From Bariatricus massiliensis (GTDB lineage Bacteria; Bacillota; Clostridia; Lachnospirales; Lachnospiraceae), in contig NZ_LT574836.1 in assembly GCF_900086725.1 (NCBI RefSeq), forward strand, positions 853,408 through 917,407: a stretch of DNA of 64,000 nt. Direction: 5' to 3'. The notes below the pieces were generated by a model. The model was not told the origin of the DNA. It ran no database searches and saw nothing but the letters and a program-made list of their open reading frames with translations. Every line of letters starts with the position of its first letter. Position 1 is the stretch's first letter. Shown in pieces: positions 8,108-17,732 of the stretch. The translations under genes and the position numbers were made by a program.

Positions 8108-9730
8108 ATGAACCACTTACTGATAATCGGTGCTGGAGGACTTGGGCAAATGATGAAAGAAGTTGCCTTAAGCATAGGGTATGAGCAAGTTTTTTTTCTG
8201 GACGATGCAGCTAAAGGGACAGATATAATTGGAAAATGCTGCGACTATCTTGCAATGCGCGAGAAATTCGACACGGCTGTGGCCGCATTAGGTGACAATG
8301 ACATGCGGCTGTACTGGACAGAAAAATTAATGGAGGCAGACTACCATGTTCCATCCCTGATACATCCTTCCGCAGTTGTAAGTCCCAGTGCTTCCATTTC
8401 TGAGGGAAGCTTTATATTACAACGCGCCGTTGTCAATACCAGCACCTGCATAGAGCATGCAGTTCTGGTTAATTCCGGGGCTATAATAGACCACAATAGT
8501 TACATCGAACGAGGAGCTCATGTAGGACTCGGGAGCATTGTGAAAGCAAACTGTCGTGTAACTTCCCTGAAAAAAATTGAAGCAGGCAATGTAGTATTTC
8601 CAACCCGCAGAAAAATTGACGGCGCAGACAGCAGGATGCTGGAAGATGCCTTGTATGCCTTTGGATTCGGTCTCACCTGCAGCTATGTAAAGCCTTTTGG
8701 CGCAGGCCACATCAACGAAACCTATGCCGTTTATATGCCCTCAGAGCAGGGGGATGAACTTTCATATGTACTGCAGCGGGTAAATACTAATGTTTTTAAT
8801 GACCCTGCAGGTGTTATGGACAATATCTTTGGCGTGACAGAGTTCATGAGAACTGCTATCCGCAAAGAAGGGGGCAATCCTGATCGAGAGACCTTATCCT
8901 ATATCAAGACAAAAAACGGCCGGAACTATTTCGAAGATGAAAAAGGACAGCCTTGGCGATGCTATAATTATATTCCTGATTCTGTATGTTATCAGGAAGT
9001 GGAACGTCCTGAGCAGTTCTATCAATCTGCCTATAGTTTTGGGCATTTTCTAAAACAATTAGGCAATTATCCTGTGGACAGCCTAAATGAGACGATTCCA
9101 GACTTCCACAATACCGTGAAACGTTTCGCTGCATTTGAGCAAGCATATCAACGGGATATTCAAAACAGAGTGGATAGCTGCAGAGACGAATGTGACTTTG
9201 TATTAAAAAGGAAAGCTGACTGCGGAATTCTTATTCAGCAGCAGGAAAGGGGAGTCCTGCCACTGCGGGTCACACATAATGATACAAAGCTGAACAATAT
9301 TTTGTTCGATGCCGAAACTGGAAAGGGATTATGTATTATAGACTTGGATACAATCATGCCCGGACTTGCCGCAAATGACTTCGGTGATTCTATCCGCTTC
9401 GGCGCCTCTACTGCTGCTGAAGATGAAAAGAATCTAGACTTAGTACATTTTGATATTGAGCTGTATAGATTATATGTCAAAGGATATTTAGATGCTACTA
9501 AGGATGTTCTTACGCAGGAGGAGTTGGAAAGCCTTCCCTGGGGCGCACGTTTGATGACATTAGAATGTGGAACGAGGTTCCTGACCGATTATCTGCAGGG
9601 TGATACTTATTTTAAGACAGCTTACCCGGAACATAATCTCGTTCGAGCACGCACACAATTCCGGCTTGTGGAGGAAATGGAGAAAGAATTTGAGGGTATG
9701 AAGCAGATTGTCAGGGAATATTTCATATAA
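8108..9730 (+). CDS. Fusion: PglD/NeuD-like acyltransferase + NahK-like sugar kinase
   Basis: Two domains lie in one 540-aa chain. Residues about 1-185 look like a sialic-acid O-acetyltransferase NeuD/PglD: a Rossmann-like start (IIGAGGLGQ), then left-handed beta-helix repeats with the catalytic His in IIDHN (about 129). Residues about 186-540 look like an APH/choline-kinase-fold phosphotransferase similar to N-acetylhexosamine 1-kinase: GAGHINETY, the catalytic loop THNDTKLNN (Asp392) and the metal site IIDLDT (Asp412/Asp414). The ATG at 8108 is chosen for AGGAGG 7 bases upstream. It may modify and activate an amino sugar for the polysaccharide. I infer this from the context; the substrate is unknown. 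Confidence 0.8.
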   Translation: MNHLLIIGAGGLGQMMKEVALSIGYEQVFFLDDAAKGTDIIGKCCDYLAMREKFDTAVAALGDNDMRLYWTEKLMEADYHVPSLIHPSAVVSPSASISEGSFILQRAVVNTSTCIEHAVLVNSGAIIDHNSYIERGAHVGLGSIVKANCRVTSLKKIEAGNVVFPTRRKIDGADSRMLEDALYAFGFGLTCSYVKPFGAGHINETYAVYMPSEQGDELSYVLQRVNTNVFNDPAGVMDNIFGVTEFMRTAIRKEGGNPDRETLSYIKTKNGRNYFEDEKGQPWRCYNYIPDSVCYQEVERPEQFYQSAYSFGHFLKQLGNYPVDSLNETIPDFHNTVKRFAAFEQAYQRDIQNRVDSCRDECDFVLKRKADCGILIQQQERGVLPLRVTHNDTKLNNILFDAETGKGLCIIDLDTIMPGLAANDFGDSIRFGASTAAEDEKNLDLVHFDIELYRLYVKGYLDATKDVLTQEELESLPWGARLMTLECGTRFLTDYLQGDTYFKTAYPEHNLVRARTQFRLVEEMEKEFEGMKQIVREYFI

Positions 9731-9746
9731 GAAAGGCTGCCGAATC

Positions 9747-10928
9747 ATGAAAAAAGAAGGTTACTACTCTTCCGGTCAATTCGCACGTATGGCTCATGTC
9801 ACATTGCGGACTATTCGGTATTATGATAAAGCAAATATATTAAAGCCGTCACTTGTTACAGAAACCGGAACACGTTTTTATACAGATGCCGACTTTGCAC
9901 GTCTTCAACAGATACTTCTCCTAAAGTATCTTGGTTTTTCTTTGGACGATATCCGCCAGATGACAGTCAACGCTACTGACTATCACTATCTTGCTGATTC
10001 TCTGAATATCCAGCTAAAGTTGGTGCGTGACCGTATTGAGCAGATGCAGCTGGTCGAAAAGGCTATCATGGATACATCCACAGCCATTAAGGATGAGGAA
10101 GACATTAACTGGGATAAGATGCTGGAACTGATTCATCTTACCGGTATGGAAAAGAGTATGAAGAACCAGTATCAGGATGCCTCCAATATCTCGTCACGTA
10201 TCAATCTACATAGACTGTACTCACAGAATCCAAAGGACTGGTTCTCTTGGCTTTACGAGCAGGCACAGATAACAAATGGGATGAATATACTGGAGATTGG
10301 CTGCGGAGACGGTGCTTTTTGGACAACAAACCTCCCACTGCTGCCCTCTGAGGTTCACATCACCATTTCCGATGCGTCTGAGGGTATGGTACGTGACGCA
10401 CGCCGGGCGATTGGCGTCGAAGATTCCCGCTTTTCCTTCGAGAGTTTTGATTGCCATTCTATTCCCTTTGAGCCGAAAAGCTTCGACTTAGTCATCGCCA
10501 ATCACGTACTCTTCTACTGTGACGATATCGCTCAAGTATGTCAAGAAGTCCGTCGCGTGCTGAAGGCAAACGGCAAGTTTCTGTGTAGTACCTACAGTGG
10601 CAGCCATATGAAAGAAATCACCACCCTCGTCACCGACTTTGATAAACGTATTGTCCTGTCTGCCGATAAGCTGTATGAAAACTTTGGTCTGGAAAACGGC
10701 TCTTTTATATTGAAGCCGTACTTCCCCCATATTGAGCTGCGCCGTTACGTTGATGAGCTGATTGTGCCGGAAGCAGATTCCCTGATTTCCTACATCCTTT
10801 CCTGCCACGGCAATCAGAACCAATATATCATTGACCGCTACAAAGAATTTCGGGTATTTGTACAGAAGAAAACTCTTCACGGTTTCCACGTTACCAAGGA
10901 TGCCGGGCTATTCCTTTGTGAAAAATGA
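9747..10928 (+). CDS. MerR-family regulator fused to a SAM-dependent methyltransferase
   Basis: Residues about 5-75 form a MerR winged helix (SGQFARMAHVTLRTIRYYDKANILKP), followed by a coiled-coil linker (about 85-115). The C-terminal part is a class I methyltransferase with ILEIGCGDG (181-189), then SDASEGMV and NHVLFYC. The ATG at 9747 follows AGAAAGG; an upstream in-frame start would overlap the previous gene. In such proteins the C-terminal domain usually senses a ligand, so here SAM or a methyl acceptor could be the signal. A MerR-type dyad with a 19-base spacer lies directly downstream at 10947-10977, in front of rfbA. Confidence 0.85.
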   Translation: MKKEGYYSSGQFARMAHVTLRTIRYYDKANILKPSLVTETGTRFYTDADFARLQQILLLKYLGFSLDDIRQMTVNATDYHYLADSLNIQLKLVRDRIEQMQLVEKAIMDTSTAIKDEEDINWDKMLELIHLTGMEKSMKNQYQDASNISSRINLHRLYSQNPKDWFSWLYEQAQITNGMNILEIGCGDGAFWTTNLPLLPSEVHITISDASEGMVRDARRAIGVEDSRFSFESFDCHSIPFEPKSFDLVIANHVLFYCDDIAQVCQEVRRVLKANGKFLCSTYSGSHMKEITTLVTDFDKRIVLSADKLYENFGLENGSFILKPYFPHIELRRYVDELIVPEADSLISYILSCHGNQNQYIIDRYKEFRVFVQKKTLHGFHVTKDAGLFLCEK

Positions 10929-10946
10929 AATATTTCAAAAAAATAC

Positions 10947-10977
10947 TTGAAGGTGACCTTAGGTCACCTTTTATAAT
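10947..10977 (+). promoter_or_regulatory. MerR-type promoter with 19-base spacer ahead of rfbA
   Basis: TTGAAG (10947-10952) and TATAAT (10972-10977) are 19 bases apart, the stretched spacing typical of MerR-activated promoters. A perfect dyad, AAGGTGACC-TTA-GGTCACCTT (10950-10970), fills the spacer. The start codon of rfbA is 37 bases downstream of the -10. The same dyad followed by TTTT could also act as a terminator for the MerR gene, so both readings must be kept open. Confidence 0.65.
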
Positions 10978-11013
10978 GTAAATATCTTGGAACAAGCACA
11001 AAGGAGAATCTCT

Positions 11014-11910
11014 ATGAAAGGTATTATTTTAGCCGGCGGCTCCGGCACACGTCTCTATCCGCTGACAACAGTAACGAGTAAACAACTGCTTCCGATTTAT
11101 GATAAACCCATGATTTACTATCCACTGTCCGTTCTGATGAATGGAGGTATCCGCGATATTTTGATTATTTCTACACCACAGGATACCCCTCGCTTTGAGG
11201 AGTTGTTAGGCAACGGGCATCAATTCGGCATTCGGCTTTCTTATGCTGTACAGCCAAGTCCTGATGGATTGGCACAGGCTTTTATTATCGGCGCAGACTT
11301 TATCGGCAGCGATTCAGTGGCCATGGTACTCGGTGACAATATTTTTGCCGGACATGGTTTGAAAAAGCGCCTGCATACTGCAGTCAAAAATGCAGAAGAT
11401 GGAAAGGGTGCAACCGTATTCGGCTATTATGTAGACGATCCGGAGCGCTTTGGTATCGTTGAGTTCGACGCAGACGGAAAAGCTATTTCTATTGAAGAAA
11501 AACCAGAACAGCCAAAAAGCAATTACTGTGTTACCGGCCTTTATTTCTACGACAATCGGGTGGTCGAATATGCGAAGAACTTAAAACCCAGCGCCCGTGG
11601 TGAGCTTGAAATCACAGATTTGAACCGCATCTATTTAAAGAACAATGAACTGAATGTTGAGCTTTTGGGGCAGGGATTTACTTGGCTTGACACTGGTACA
11701 CACGAAAGTCTGGTCGAGGCCACCAATTTTGTCAAAACCGTGGAGAGCCACCAACACAGAAAAATTGCCTGTCTCGAAGAAATCGCCTATTTGAACGGTT
11801 GGATTACTAAAGAAGATATTCTGGAAGGTTATGAAGTACTGAAAAAGAACCAGTACGGTCAATATCTGAAAGATGTTCTGGACGGCAAGTATTTAGACGT
11901 TCTACACTAA
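11014..11910 (+). CDS. rfbA: Glucose-1-phosphate thymidylyltransferase
   Basis: This enzyme makes dTDP-glucose from dTTP and glucose-1-phosphate, the first step to dTDP-L-rhamnose. The nucleotide-binding [11 protein letters not shown] is at residues 8-18, with LGDNIF and the [20 protein letters not shown] block typical of RmlA. The 298-aa length is standard. The ATG at 11014 has an AAGGAG site; an upstream in-frame TTG sits at the expected transcript start and is unlikely. It is the first gene of an rfbA-rfbB-rfbD-rfbC operon. Confidence 0.97.
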   Translation: MKGIILAGGSGTRLYPLTTVTSKQLLPIYDKPMIYYPLSVLMNGGIRDILIISTPQDTPRFEELLGNGHQFGIRLSYAVQPSPDGLAQAFIIGADFIGSDSVAMVLGDNIFAGHGLKKRLHTAVKNAEDGKGATVFGYYVDDPERFGIVEFDADGKAISIEEKPEQPKSNYCVTGLYFYDNRVVEYAKNLKPSARGELEITDLNRIYLKNNELNVELLGQGFTWLDTGTHESLVEATNFVKTVESHQHRKIACLEEIAYLNGWITKEDILEGYEVLKKNQYGQYLKDVLDGKYLDVLH

Positions 11911-11936
11911 ATGCAAAGAAAAGGAGAATTATACTT

Positions 11937-12968
11937 ATGAATATTATCGTAACCGGAGGCGCCGGATTTATCGGAAGCAACTTTATTTTTCATATGTTGA
12001 AAAAATATCCTGATTATCGTATCATATGTCTGGACTGTTTGACTTATGCAGGCAATCTTTCTACACTTAGGCCGATTATGGATAACCCTAATTTTCGTTT
12101 TGTAAAAGAAAGTATAACAAATCGTACCACCGTTTATAAACTTTTTGAAGAAGAGCACCCTGACATAATTGTTAATTTCGCCGCAGAAAGTCATGTGGAT
12201 CGCTCTATAGAAAATCCACAAGTATTTTTAGAGACTAATATTATCGGTACCTCTGTTCTGATGGATGCCTGCCGTAAATATGGAATCAAACGTTATCATC
12301 AGGTGTCTACTGATGAAGTATATGGGGATCTTCCATTGGATAGGCCAGACCTCTTCTTTACTGAAGATACACCTATTCATACCAGCAGTCCTTATAGCTC
12401 CTCCAAAGCGTCTGCCGACCTTTTAGTGCAGGCATATAATAGAACCTATGGCCTCCCTACTACCATTAGTCGATGCTCTAACAACTATGGCCCATATCAT
12501 TTCCCCGAAAAGTTGATTCCATTGATGATTGCAAACGCTCTGGCAGATAAACCACTTCCCGTTTATGGAGAGGGATTAAATGTTAGAGATTGGCTTTATG
12601 TGGAAGATCACTGCAAAGCCATCGACCTGATTATTCATAACGGACGTGTCGGCGAAGTCTATAATGTAGGCGGCCACAACGAGATGAAAAACATAGACAT
12701 TGTAAAAATCATCTGTAAGGCTCTTGGCAAACCTGAAAGTTTAATCACTTATGTAGCAGATCGGAAAGGGCATGATATGCGTTATGCTATCGATCCAACT
12801 AAAATCCATGCTGAACTGGGCTGGCTCCCTGAAACAAAATTTGAAGATGGAATTCAAAAAACAATCCAATGGTATTTGGATAACAAAGATTGGTGGGAAA
12901 CTATAATCTCCGGAGAATATCAAAACTACTACGAAAAGATGTATAACACAGAAGGTCTACTCAAATGA
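11937..12968 (+). CDS. rfbB: dTDP-glucose 4,6-dehydratase
   Basis: This SDR enzyme converts dTDP-glucose to dTDP-4-keto-6-deoxyglucose. It has the NAD-binding GGAGFIGSNF at the N-terminus, HQVSTDEVYGDL with the catalytic Asp-Glu, and YSSSKAS with the catalytic Tyr/Lys. The 343-aa length is normal. It follows rfbA by 26 bases with an AAAGGAG site, and its stop overlaps the rfbD start by 4 bases. Confidence 0.97.
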   Translation: MNIIVTGGAGFIGSNFIFHMLKKYPDYRIICLDCLTYAGNLSTLRPIMDNPNFRFVKESITNRTTVYKLFEEEHPDIIVNFAAESHVDRSIENPQVFLETNIIGTSVLMDACRKYGIKRYHQVSTDEVYGDLPLDRPDLFFTEDTPIHTSSPYSSSKASADLLVQAYNRTYGLPTTISRCSNNYGPYHFPEKLIPLMIANALADKPLPVYGEGLNVRDWLYVEDHCKAIDLIIHNGRVGEVYNVGGHNEMKNIDIVKIICKALGKPESLITYVADRKGHDMRYAIDPTKIHAELGWLPETKFEDGIQKTIQWYLDNKDWWETIISGEYQNYYEKMYNTEGLLK

Positions 12969-13852
12969 AAATATTAGTAACTGGTTCTAATGGTCAGCTT
13001 GGCCATGACTGTATGAATGAATTAAAAGTTAGAAATCACGATGCAATCGGTGTTGATATTGAAGAAATGGATATCACTGTTCTTGCTTCTGTTGAAAAAG
13101 AATTAAATGAAATAAAACCAGAAGCAGTAATTCACTGTGCTGCCTGGACGGCTGTAGACGATGCTGAAGATGAGGGAAAAAAAGAAAAAGTCCATCTTAT
13201 TAATGCCATAGGTACGGAAAATATTGCTAAAATTTGTAAGCAATTAGGCTGTAAGATGATGTACATCTCCACTGACTATGTATTTGACGGCAAGGGACAG
13301 AACCCTTGGCAGCCTGACTGTAAAGATTTCAAACCTTTGAATGTCTATGGTAGAACAAAGCTTGACGGAGAATTTGCAGTGTCAAGAAATCTCAATAATT
13401 ACTTTATAGTCCGCATCGCCTGGGTATTTGGCCAAAATGGAAATAACTTTATCAACACTATGCTGAAACTGGGAAAAAATTCTGATAAAATTACTGTGGT
13501 AAAAGATCAAATTGGAACTCCTACTTATACTATTGATCTTGCAAGATTGTTGATAGATATGATAGAGTCAGAAAAATACGGGTATTATCATGCAACCAAT
13601 GAAGGCGGCTATATTAGTTGGTATGACTTCACAAAGGAAATCTTTCGTCAGGCAGTGGCTCTAGGACATGCTGAATATAGTGAAGACAAAATCACTGTCA
13701 TTCCGGTCACAACTACGGAATATGGAGTATCTAAAGCTTCCAGACCATTTAACAGCCGCCTTGATAAAAGTAAACTAATTGAAAATGGATTCACACCATT
13801 GCCCACATGGCAGGATGCAGTCAAGCGATATATACAAGACTTAGAGTTTTAG
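12965..13852 (+). CDS. rfbD: dTDP-4-dehydrorhamnose reductase
   Basis: This enzyme makes the final reduction to dTDP-L-rhamnose. N-terminal TGSNGQLG binds the cofactor, and the YISTDYVFDG and YGRTKLDGE motifs are standard for RmlD. The ATGA overlap with rfbB shows translational coupling. The base composition here is already more AT-rich than in rfbA. Confidence 0.96.
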   Translation: MKILVTGSNGQLGHDCMNELKVRNHDAIGVDIEEMDITVLASVEKELNEIKPEAVIHCAAWTAVDDAEDEGKKEKVHLINAIGTENIAKICKQLGCKMMYISTDYVFDGKGQNPWQPDCKDFKPLNVYGRTKLDGEFAVSRNLNNYFIVRIAWVFGQNGNNFINTMLKLGKNSDKITVVKDQIGTPTYTIDLARLLIDMIESEKYGYYHATNEGGYISWYDFTKEIFRQAVALGHAEYSEDKITVIPVTTTEYGVSKASRPFNSRLDKSKLIENGFTPLPTWQDAVKRYIQDLEF

Positions 13853-13884
13853 AATCCATTAATTCACACAGAGGAGCAATAAAA

Positions 13885-14493
13885 ATGGGACAAATTACAG
13901 TAGAAAAAAATGTAGGTGGGATTGAGGGCTTATGTATTATTACTCCTTCTGTCCATGGAGATGCAAGGGGTTATTTCATCGAAACCTATAATCAGAGAGA
14001 TATGCAAAAAGCTGGCCTTAATATGAAATTTGTGCAGGATAATCAGTCTTGTTCTATAAAAGGAGTTCTTCGGGGTCTTCATTTTCAAAAAGCTTTCCCA
14101 CAGGGAAAGCTGGTTCGAGTCATTAAGGGAAATGTATTTGATGTCGCCGTTGATCTCAGACTTAATTCAAAAACCTATGGCAAATGGTTTGGTATAGAAT
14201 TGACTGCTGAAAACAAAAAACAATTTTATATACCAGAAGGATTCGCCCATGGATTTCTAGTGCTCTCTGATATCGCTGAATTCTGTTATAAATGTACAGA
14301 TTTTTACCATCCCGGGGATGAAGGTGGTCTTGCGTGGAATGATCCGGAAATTGGAATTAGATGGCCACAGTTACTGGGTGCTTATAATGGAAATGCAGTA
14401 TCAGATGGATATCGGTTAATAGATGGAACCTTGCTAACCTTAAGTGAAAAAGATCAGAAATGGTTGGGGTTAAAAGATACATTTAAATTTTAA
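13885..14493 (+). CDS. rfbC: dTDP-4-dehydrorhamnose 3,5-epimerase
   Basis: This cupin-fold epimerase acts between RfbB and RfbD. Recognisable blocks are GYFIETYNQRD, QDNQSCSIKGVLRGLHFQ (with catalytic His) and the FYIPEGFAHGFLVLSD segment. I use the ATG at 13885 (202 aa) with a GAGGAG site 8 bases upstream; an earlier in-frame start would overlap rfbD. It closes the rhamnose operon. A decayed insertion sequence follows directly. Confidence 0.95.
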   Translation: MGQITVEKNVGGIEGLCIITPSVHGDARGYFIETYNQRDMQKAGLNMKFVQDNQSCSIKGVLRGLHFQKAFPQGKLVRVIKGNVFDVAVDLRLNSKTYGKWFGIELTAENKKQFYIPEGFAHGFLVLSDIAEFCYKCTDFYHPGDEGGLAWNDPEIGIRWPQLLGAYNGNAVSDGYRLIDGTLLTLSEKDQKWLGLKDTFKF

Positions 14494-14528
14494 ATTGATA
14501 CTAAAACGATTGAGTGTGTGAAGAAAAG

Positions 14529-15402
14529 TCTGTAAATACTAATCTTCTATGATAATGATAGGGCTGATAGTACCTATAGGGGCTTTCAGCCCTTGTTCTA
14601 TTTATAGCAGTACATACCGTTGCATGTCAAGAGCAGGCGAAAAATCCGCCTGCTGATAATAGGTTCCATTGGTTTATTCCGGCAGCCGTCCTTCATACAT
14701 GATACTCAGTTCACCATACACCTGTCCCCAATTCCTGATCGGCATCGACCATTTCCTTGTGGCTTCGAACGTGGACAGGTACAACGCTTTCAAAAGAGCT
14801 GTGTCGCTTGGGAATACACTTCTCTGGCGGTTCAGCTTCCGATAAGTCGCATTCAGGCTCTCAATTGCATTGGTGGTATAAATAACTTTTCTGACCGCTG
14901 TGGAGAACTTGAAGATAGGACAGACGCCATTATCTTGCACAGAGTAGTGGATGGCATCAATATAGAGCACTGGATATATTTCTGAGAGCGGGCGATTTTG
15001 CCAATCCTCAATCTGAGGCATAATCTTATCTGTCACGTCTGAAATAAAACCTTCCGAAGCCTCAAAACCATAGATATCGTCCAGTGTGTCAGAAATCTGC
15101 CGTGTGGTAATGCCTTTGGCATACATAGAAATGATCTTCTGGTCAATGTCAGAGATGTCTTTCTGTCGTTTTTTGACCACTTATGGCTCAAAAGTCGATT
15201 TTCGGTCTTGAGGAACCTGAATATCCATACTGCCATAGCTGCCGGTGATACGCTTGGATTTGTAGCCGTTACGGTAATCATCACCATCGGAGCGTTGAGA
15301 CTTTTCATAGCCCAGATGCTCATCCATTTCGGTTTCTTTTCTCTTGCCATAATAAAGGTCTCCTATGATTTTTTATTTTACCATAGAAGATTCTTTAAAA
15401 CC
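14529..15402. mobile_element. Decayed IS256-family insertion sequence
   Basis: A broken IS256-type transposase gene is flanked by imperfect inverted ends. AATCTTCTATGATAAT on the plus strand at 14541-14556 is matched by AATCTTCTATGGTAAA reading inward on the minus strand (15378-15393). The outer ends are less similar and no clear target duplication was seen, so boundaries are approximate. It lies between the plus-strand rfb operon and the minus-strand polysaccharide cassette. A hairpin GGGCTGA...TCAGCCC (14561-14592) inside the left end may block transcription from rfbC. Confidence 0.7.
14674..15350 (-). pseudogene. IS256-family transposase remnant
   Basis: Family-typical blocks are recognisable but split. 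After the first MARE codons the frame jumps straight to EMDEHLGYEKSQRSDG in another frame, an N-terminal deletion with frameshift. An in-frame TAA interrupts after STFEP and before VVKKRQKDISD. A central deletion then joins VLYIDAIHYSVQDNGV directly to PIFKFSTAVRKVIYTTNAIES, removing well over 100 residues that normally include the second catalytic Asp. The C-terminus (WGQVYGELSIMYEGRLPE) is intact. It cannot encode an active enzyme. Confidence 0.85.
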
Positions 15403-15457
15403 TTGCCTATCTTATTTCTTTGCTTTATAGACACATTAACAATAATTCTCTTTTGCT

Positions 15458-16564
15458 TTATTTTTTACTATTTAAGATTATTTCACAAATTCTATCCACA
15501 TCCTTCAATGCTAAATCTGAATATAGTGGTAATGTAAGTACACGATTACTTATATGTAAGGCAGTTGGAGTAAGGTTGACATCAAATTGACCATGAAAAC
15601 AAGCAAACGTATTTGTTAATGGATAAAAATATTTTCTCGCAAAAATACCGTTTTTTTCAAGTAATGAATAAACTTCATTTCTACTTGACCCGAATTTTTT
15701 CTCATCAAATATGACTGGGAAATACGCATAATTGGGTATTACTTCTTTTTGCTCGGGGTTAAGCTGAAGTCCTTCAATTCCAGCTAAATGCTCTTTATAC
15801 CTATCAACTATTTGTTTCCGTTTTCTTATTTCTTCCTCTACATGTCGCAAATTACATATTCCCATAGCAGCACAAAATTCATTCATCTTAGCATTAGCTC
15901 CAACTCCATCTACAACTTCCGGTCCACGAATACCGAAATTTTTCAAACGGTACAGTTCTCTTCCGAAGCTTTCATTTTTAAAGCATACAGCTCCGCCTTC
16001 TATTGTATGAAAAACTTTAGTTGCATGAAAACTAAAACATGATGCGTCACCAAATGAACCAATTCCTTTGCCCTTATAATATTCACCAAAAGTATGTGCC
16101 GCATCATAAATTACCTTTAAACCATATTTATGAGCTAATCTATCTATCTCTTCTATACTACATATGTTGCCATAAACATGTACAGGAACTATTGCGCAGG
16201 TTTTATCAGTTATCAAATTTTCAATTTTAGATACATCCATTGTAAAATCAACAGGATTGATATCGCAAAATACCGGAGTCAATCCATTTCTGACAATTGC
16301 ATGTGTGGTAGAAGCAAACGTAAAAGGAGTGGTAATAACCTCTCCATGAAGATTCATTGCCTGTAATGTAAGCTCTAATGCCATATGCCCATTCGTTAAT
16401 AGCTCTATATTCGGAACATTTAAAAATTCTTTTAATTGTTCTTGCAGTACTTTATGCTTAACTCCCATATTAGTTAACCAACGAGTATTCCACAACTCAT
16501 CAATTTCCTGCACATATTCCTCAAGAGGGGGCATAGACGATTTAGTCACTAATATTTTATCCAT
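15458..16564 (-). CDS. DegT/DnrJ/EryC1/StrS-family PLP aminotransferase
   Basis: Such enzymes transaminate keto-sugars bound to nucleotides. The 368-aa protein has the N-terminal NTRWLTNMG segment, TPFTFASTTHAIVRNG, DAAHTFGE and the PLP lysine in CFSFHATKVFHTIEGGA. Start at 16564 with a GGAGA site. It ends the AT-rich cassette and lies 16 bases downstream of a cyclodeaminase-family gene. In this setting it could make an amino sugar or act on a small keto acid together with its neighbours; the substrate cannot be read from the sequence. Confidence 0.9.
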   Translation of the reverse strand: MDKILVTKSSMPPLEEYVQEIDELWNTRWLTNMGVKHKVLQEQLKEFLNVPNIELLTNGHMALELTLQAMNLHGEVITTPFTFASTTHAIVRNGLTPVFCDINPVDFTMDVSKIENLITDKTCAIVPVHVYGNICSIEEIDRLAHKYGLKVIYDAAHTFGEYYKGKGIGSFGDASCFSFHATKVFHTIEGGAVCFKNESFGRELYRLKNFGIRGPEVVDGVGANAKMNEFCAAMGICNLRHVEEEIRKRKQIVDRYKEHLAGIEGLQLNPEQKEVIPNYAYFPVIFDEKKFGSSRNEVYSLLEKNGIFARKYFYPLTNTFACFHGQFDVNLTPTALHISNRVLTLPLYSDLALKDVDRICEIILNSKK

Positions 16565-16579
16565 AATAACATCTCCTTA

Positions 16580-17716
16580 TTATAACGCTGATTTATCCCA
16601 TAATTTTAACTTTGTTCCTATACCTTTTTCTTTTGCAGACATATAACATTCGAATCCCCATGCAACATCTTCTATAGGCATCCCTCCAACACAATACAAA
16701 ATAATTTGCTTATCGTTATCCCGTCCCGTTTTTTCGCCTTTAATAATCTCACCCATATTAATAATCTGTTCTTTCTTTAAAATCCCCTCTTGTACAGCAT
16801 CATAGTATCCCATTCCCATCAACGAAGAAATATTTTTTTGTACCGGTAGTTCAGCACCTTTGGACCAATCTTCATACATTCTATAATTATCCGCAACAAA
16901 TTTGCAGTTGCTAATATGAAAAAAACTTTTTCCAATTCGTAATGCCGATGCGCCTATTACTACCGCCCCCGGTTTTATCCATTCAGACTCAATCTGAGGA
17001 TTATCCTCAAACTCCGCTTCATTAGTTGCCCCCCAAAAAACAATATCTGAATTCTTACATGCTTCAATCAAGTTATCATATATATGTATAGATTTAATCC
17101 GTGGATATTGTGATTTGCAATAAGCAACAAAAGACTCAATGGTCTTGTCCCCACGTCCTTTTATTTTGATGGTATCTAAATTAGGACAACACACCATGAA
17201 AGCTTCCATTGCATAACGACTAATAGTTCCGGGACCAACAATTGTCACTATCTTAGCATTCTCACAACACAATTTTCTTACTCCTGCTCCAACCGCAGCA
17301 CCAGTCCGCATTGCACTCAAAATATTCGCCGACATATATGCTAGTGGCAATCCCGTCTCCACATCCAATAGTGACATCATTAAAACAGAGCGTGGAAGTC
17401 CTATCGCACGATTATTCTGATTTGAACCATAAGTTTTTATACCAAACATGTGGTACTTGCCTCCTAGATATGCTGGCATTGCCATGAATCTTCTATCCGG
17501 GCCGTTTAACGGCATTCCCTCTATATTAGATTTGTCTGGAAAAGTGACTTTTATTCCATGTTCATTTGCATCTACTCCTCCCATGCGGTAATCACCAATA
17601 TCCAGTAAGCGAAACATTTCTTCCATTGTATCAATACATTTATCCATATTTTTAACACCAGAACATATCATATCCTGTTCATCTAAATACAAAAATTCTA
17701 AATTTTCATTCTCCAT
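16580..17716 (-). CDS. Ornithine cyclodeaminase / mu-crystallin family enzyme
   Basis: This is an NAD(P)-dependent family acting on amino acids or imines (ornithine cyclodeaminase, ketimine reductases, SbnB-like enzymes). The 378-aa protein has LPRSVLMMSLLDVETGLPLAYMSA, then SAMRTGAAVGAGVRKL, and the nucleotide fold VTIVGPGTISRYAMEAF. It most resembles the subgroup often labelled 'tyramine oxidase subunit B', a name with weak support. I chose the ATG at 17716 for AAAGG 7-8 bases upstream; an earlier ATG at 17758 overlaps the previous gene. Its place among ATP-grasp and PLP genes suggests it makes or modifies an amino acid building block. Confidence 0.85.
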   Translation of the reverse strand: MENENLEFLYLDEQDMICSGVKNMDKCIDTMEEMFRLLDIGDYRMGGVDANEHGIKVTFPDKSNIEGMPLNGPDRRFMAMPAYLGGKYHMFGIKTYGSNQNNRAIGLPRSVLMMSLLDVETGLPLAYMSANILSAMRTGAAVGAGVRKLCCENAKIVTIVGPGTISRYAMEAFMVCCPNLDTIKIKGRGDKTIESFVAYCKSQYPRIKSIHIYDNLIEACKNSDIVFWGATNEAEFEDNPQIESEWIKPGAVVIGASALRIGKSFFHISNCKFVADNYRMYEDWSKGAELPVQKNISSLMGMGYYDAVQEGILKKEQIINMGEIIKGEKTGRDNDKQIILYCVGGMPIEDVAWGFECYMSAKEKGIGTKLKLWDKSAL

Positions 17717-17732
17717 TGTCTTTACCTTTTCT

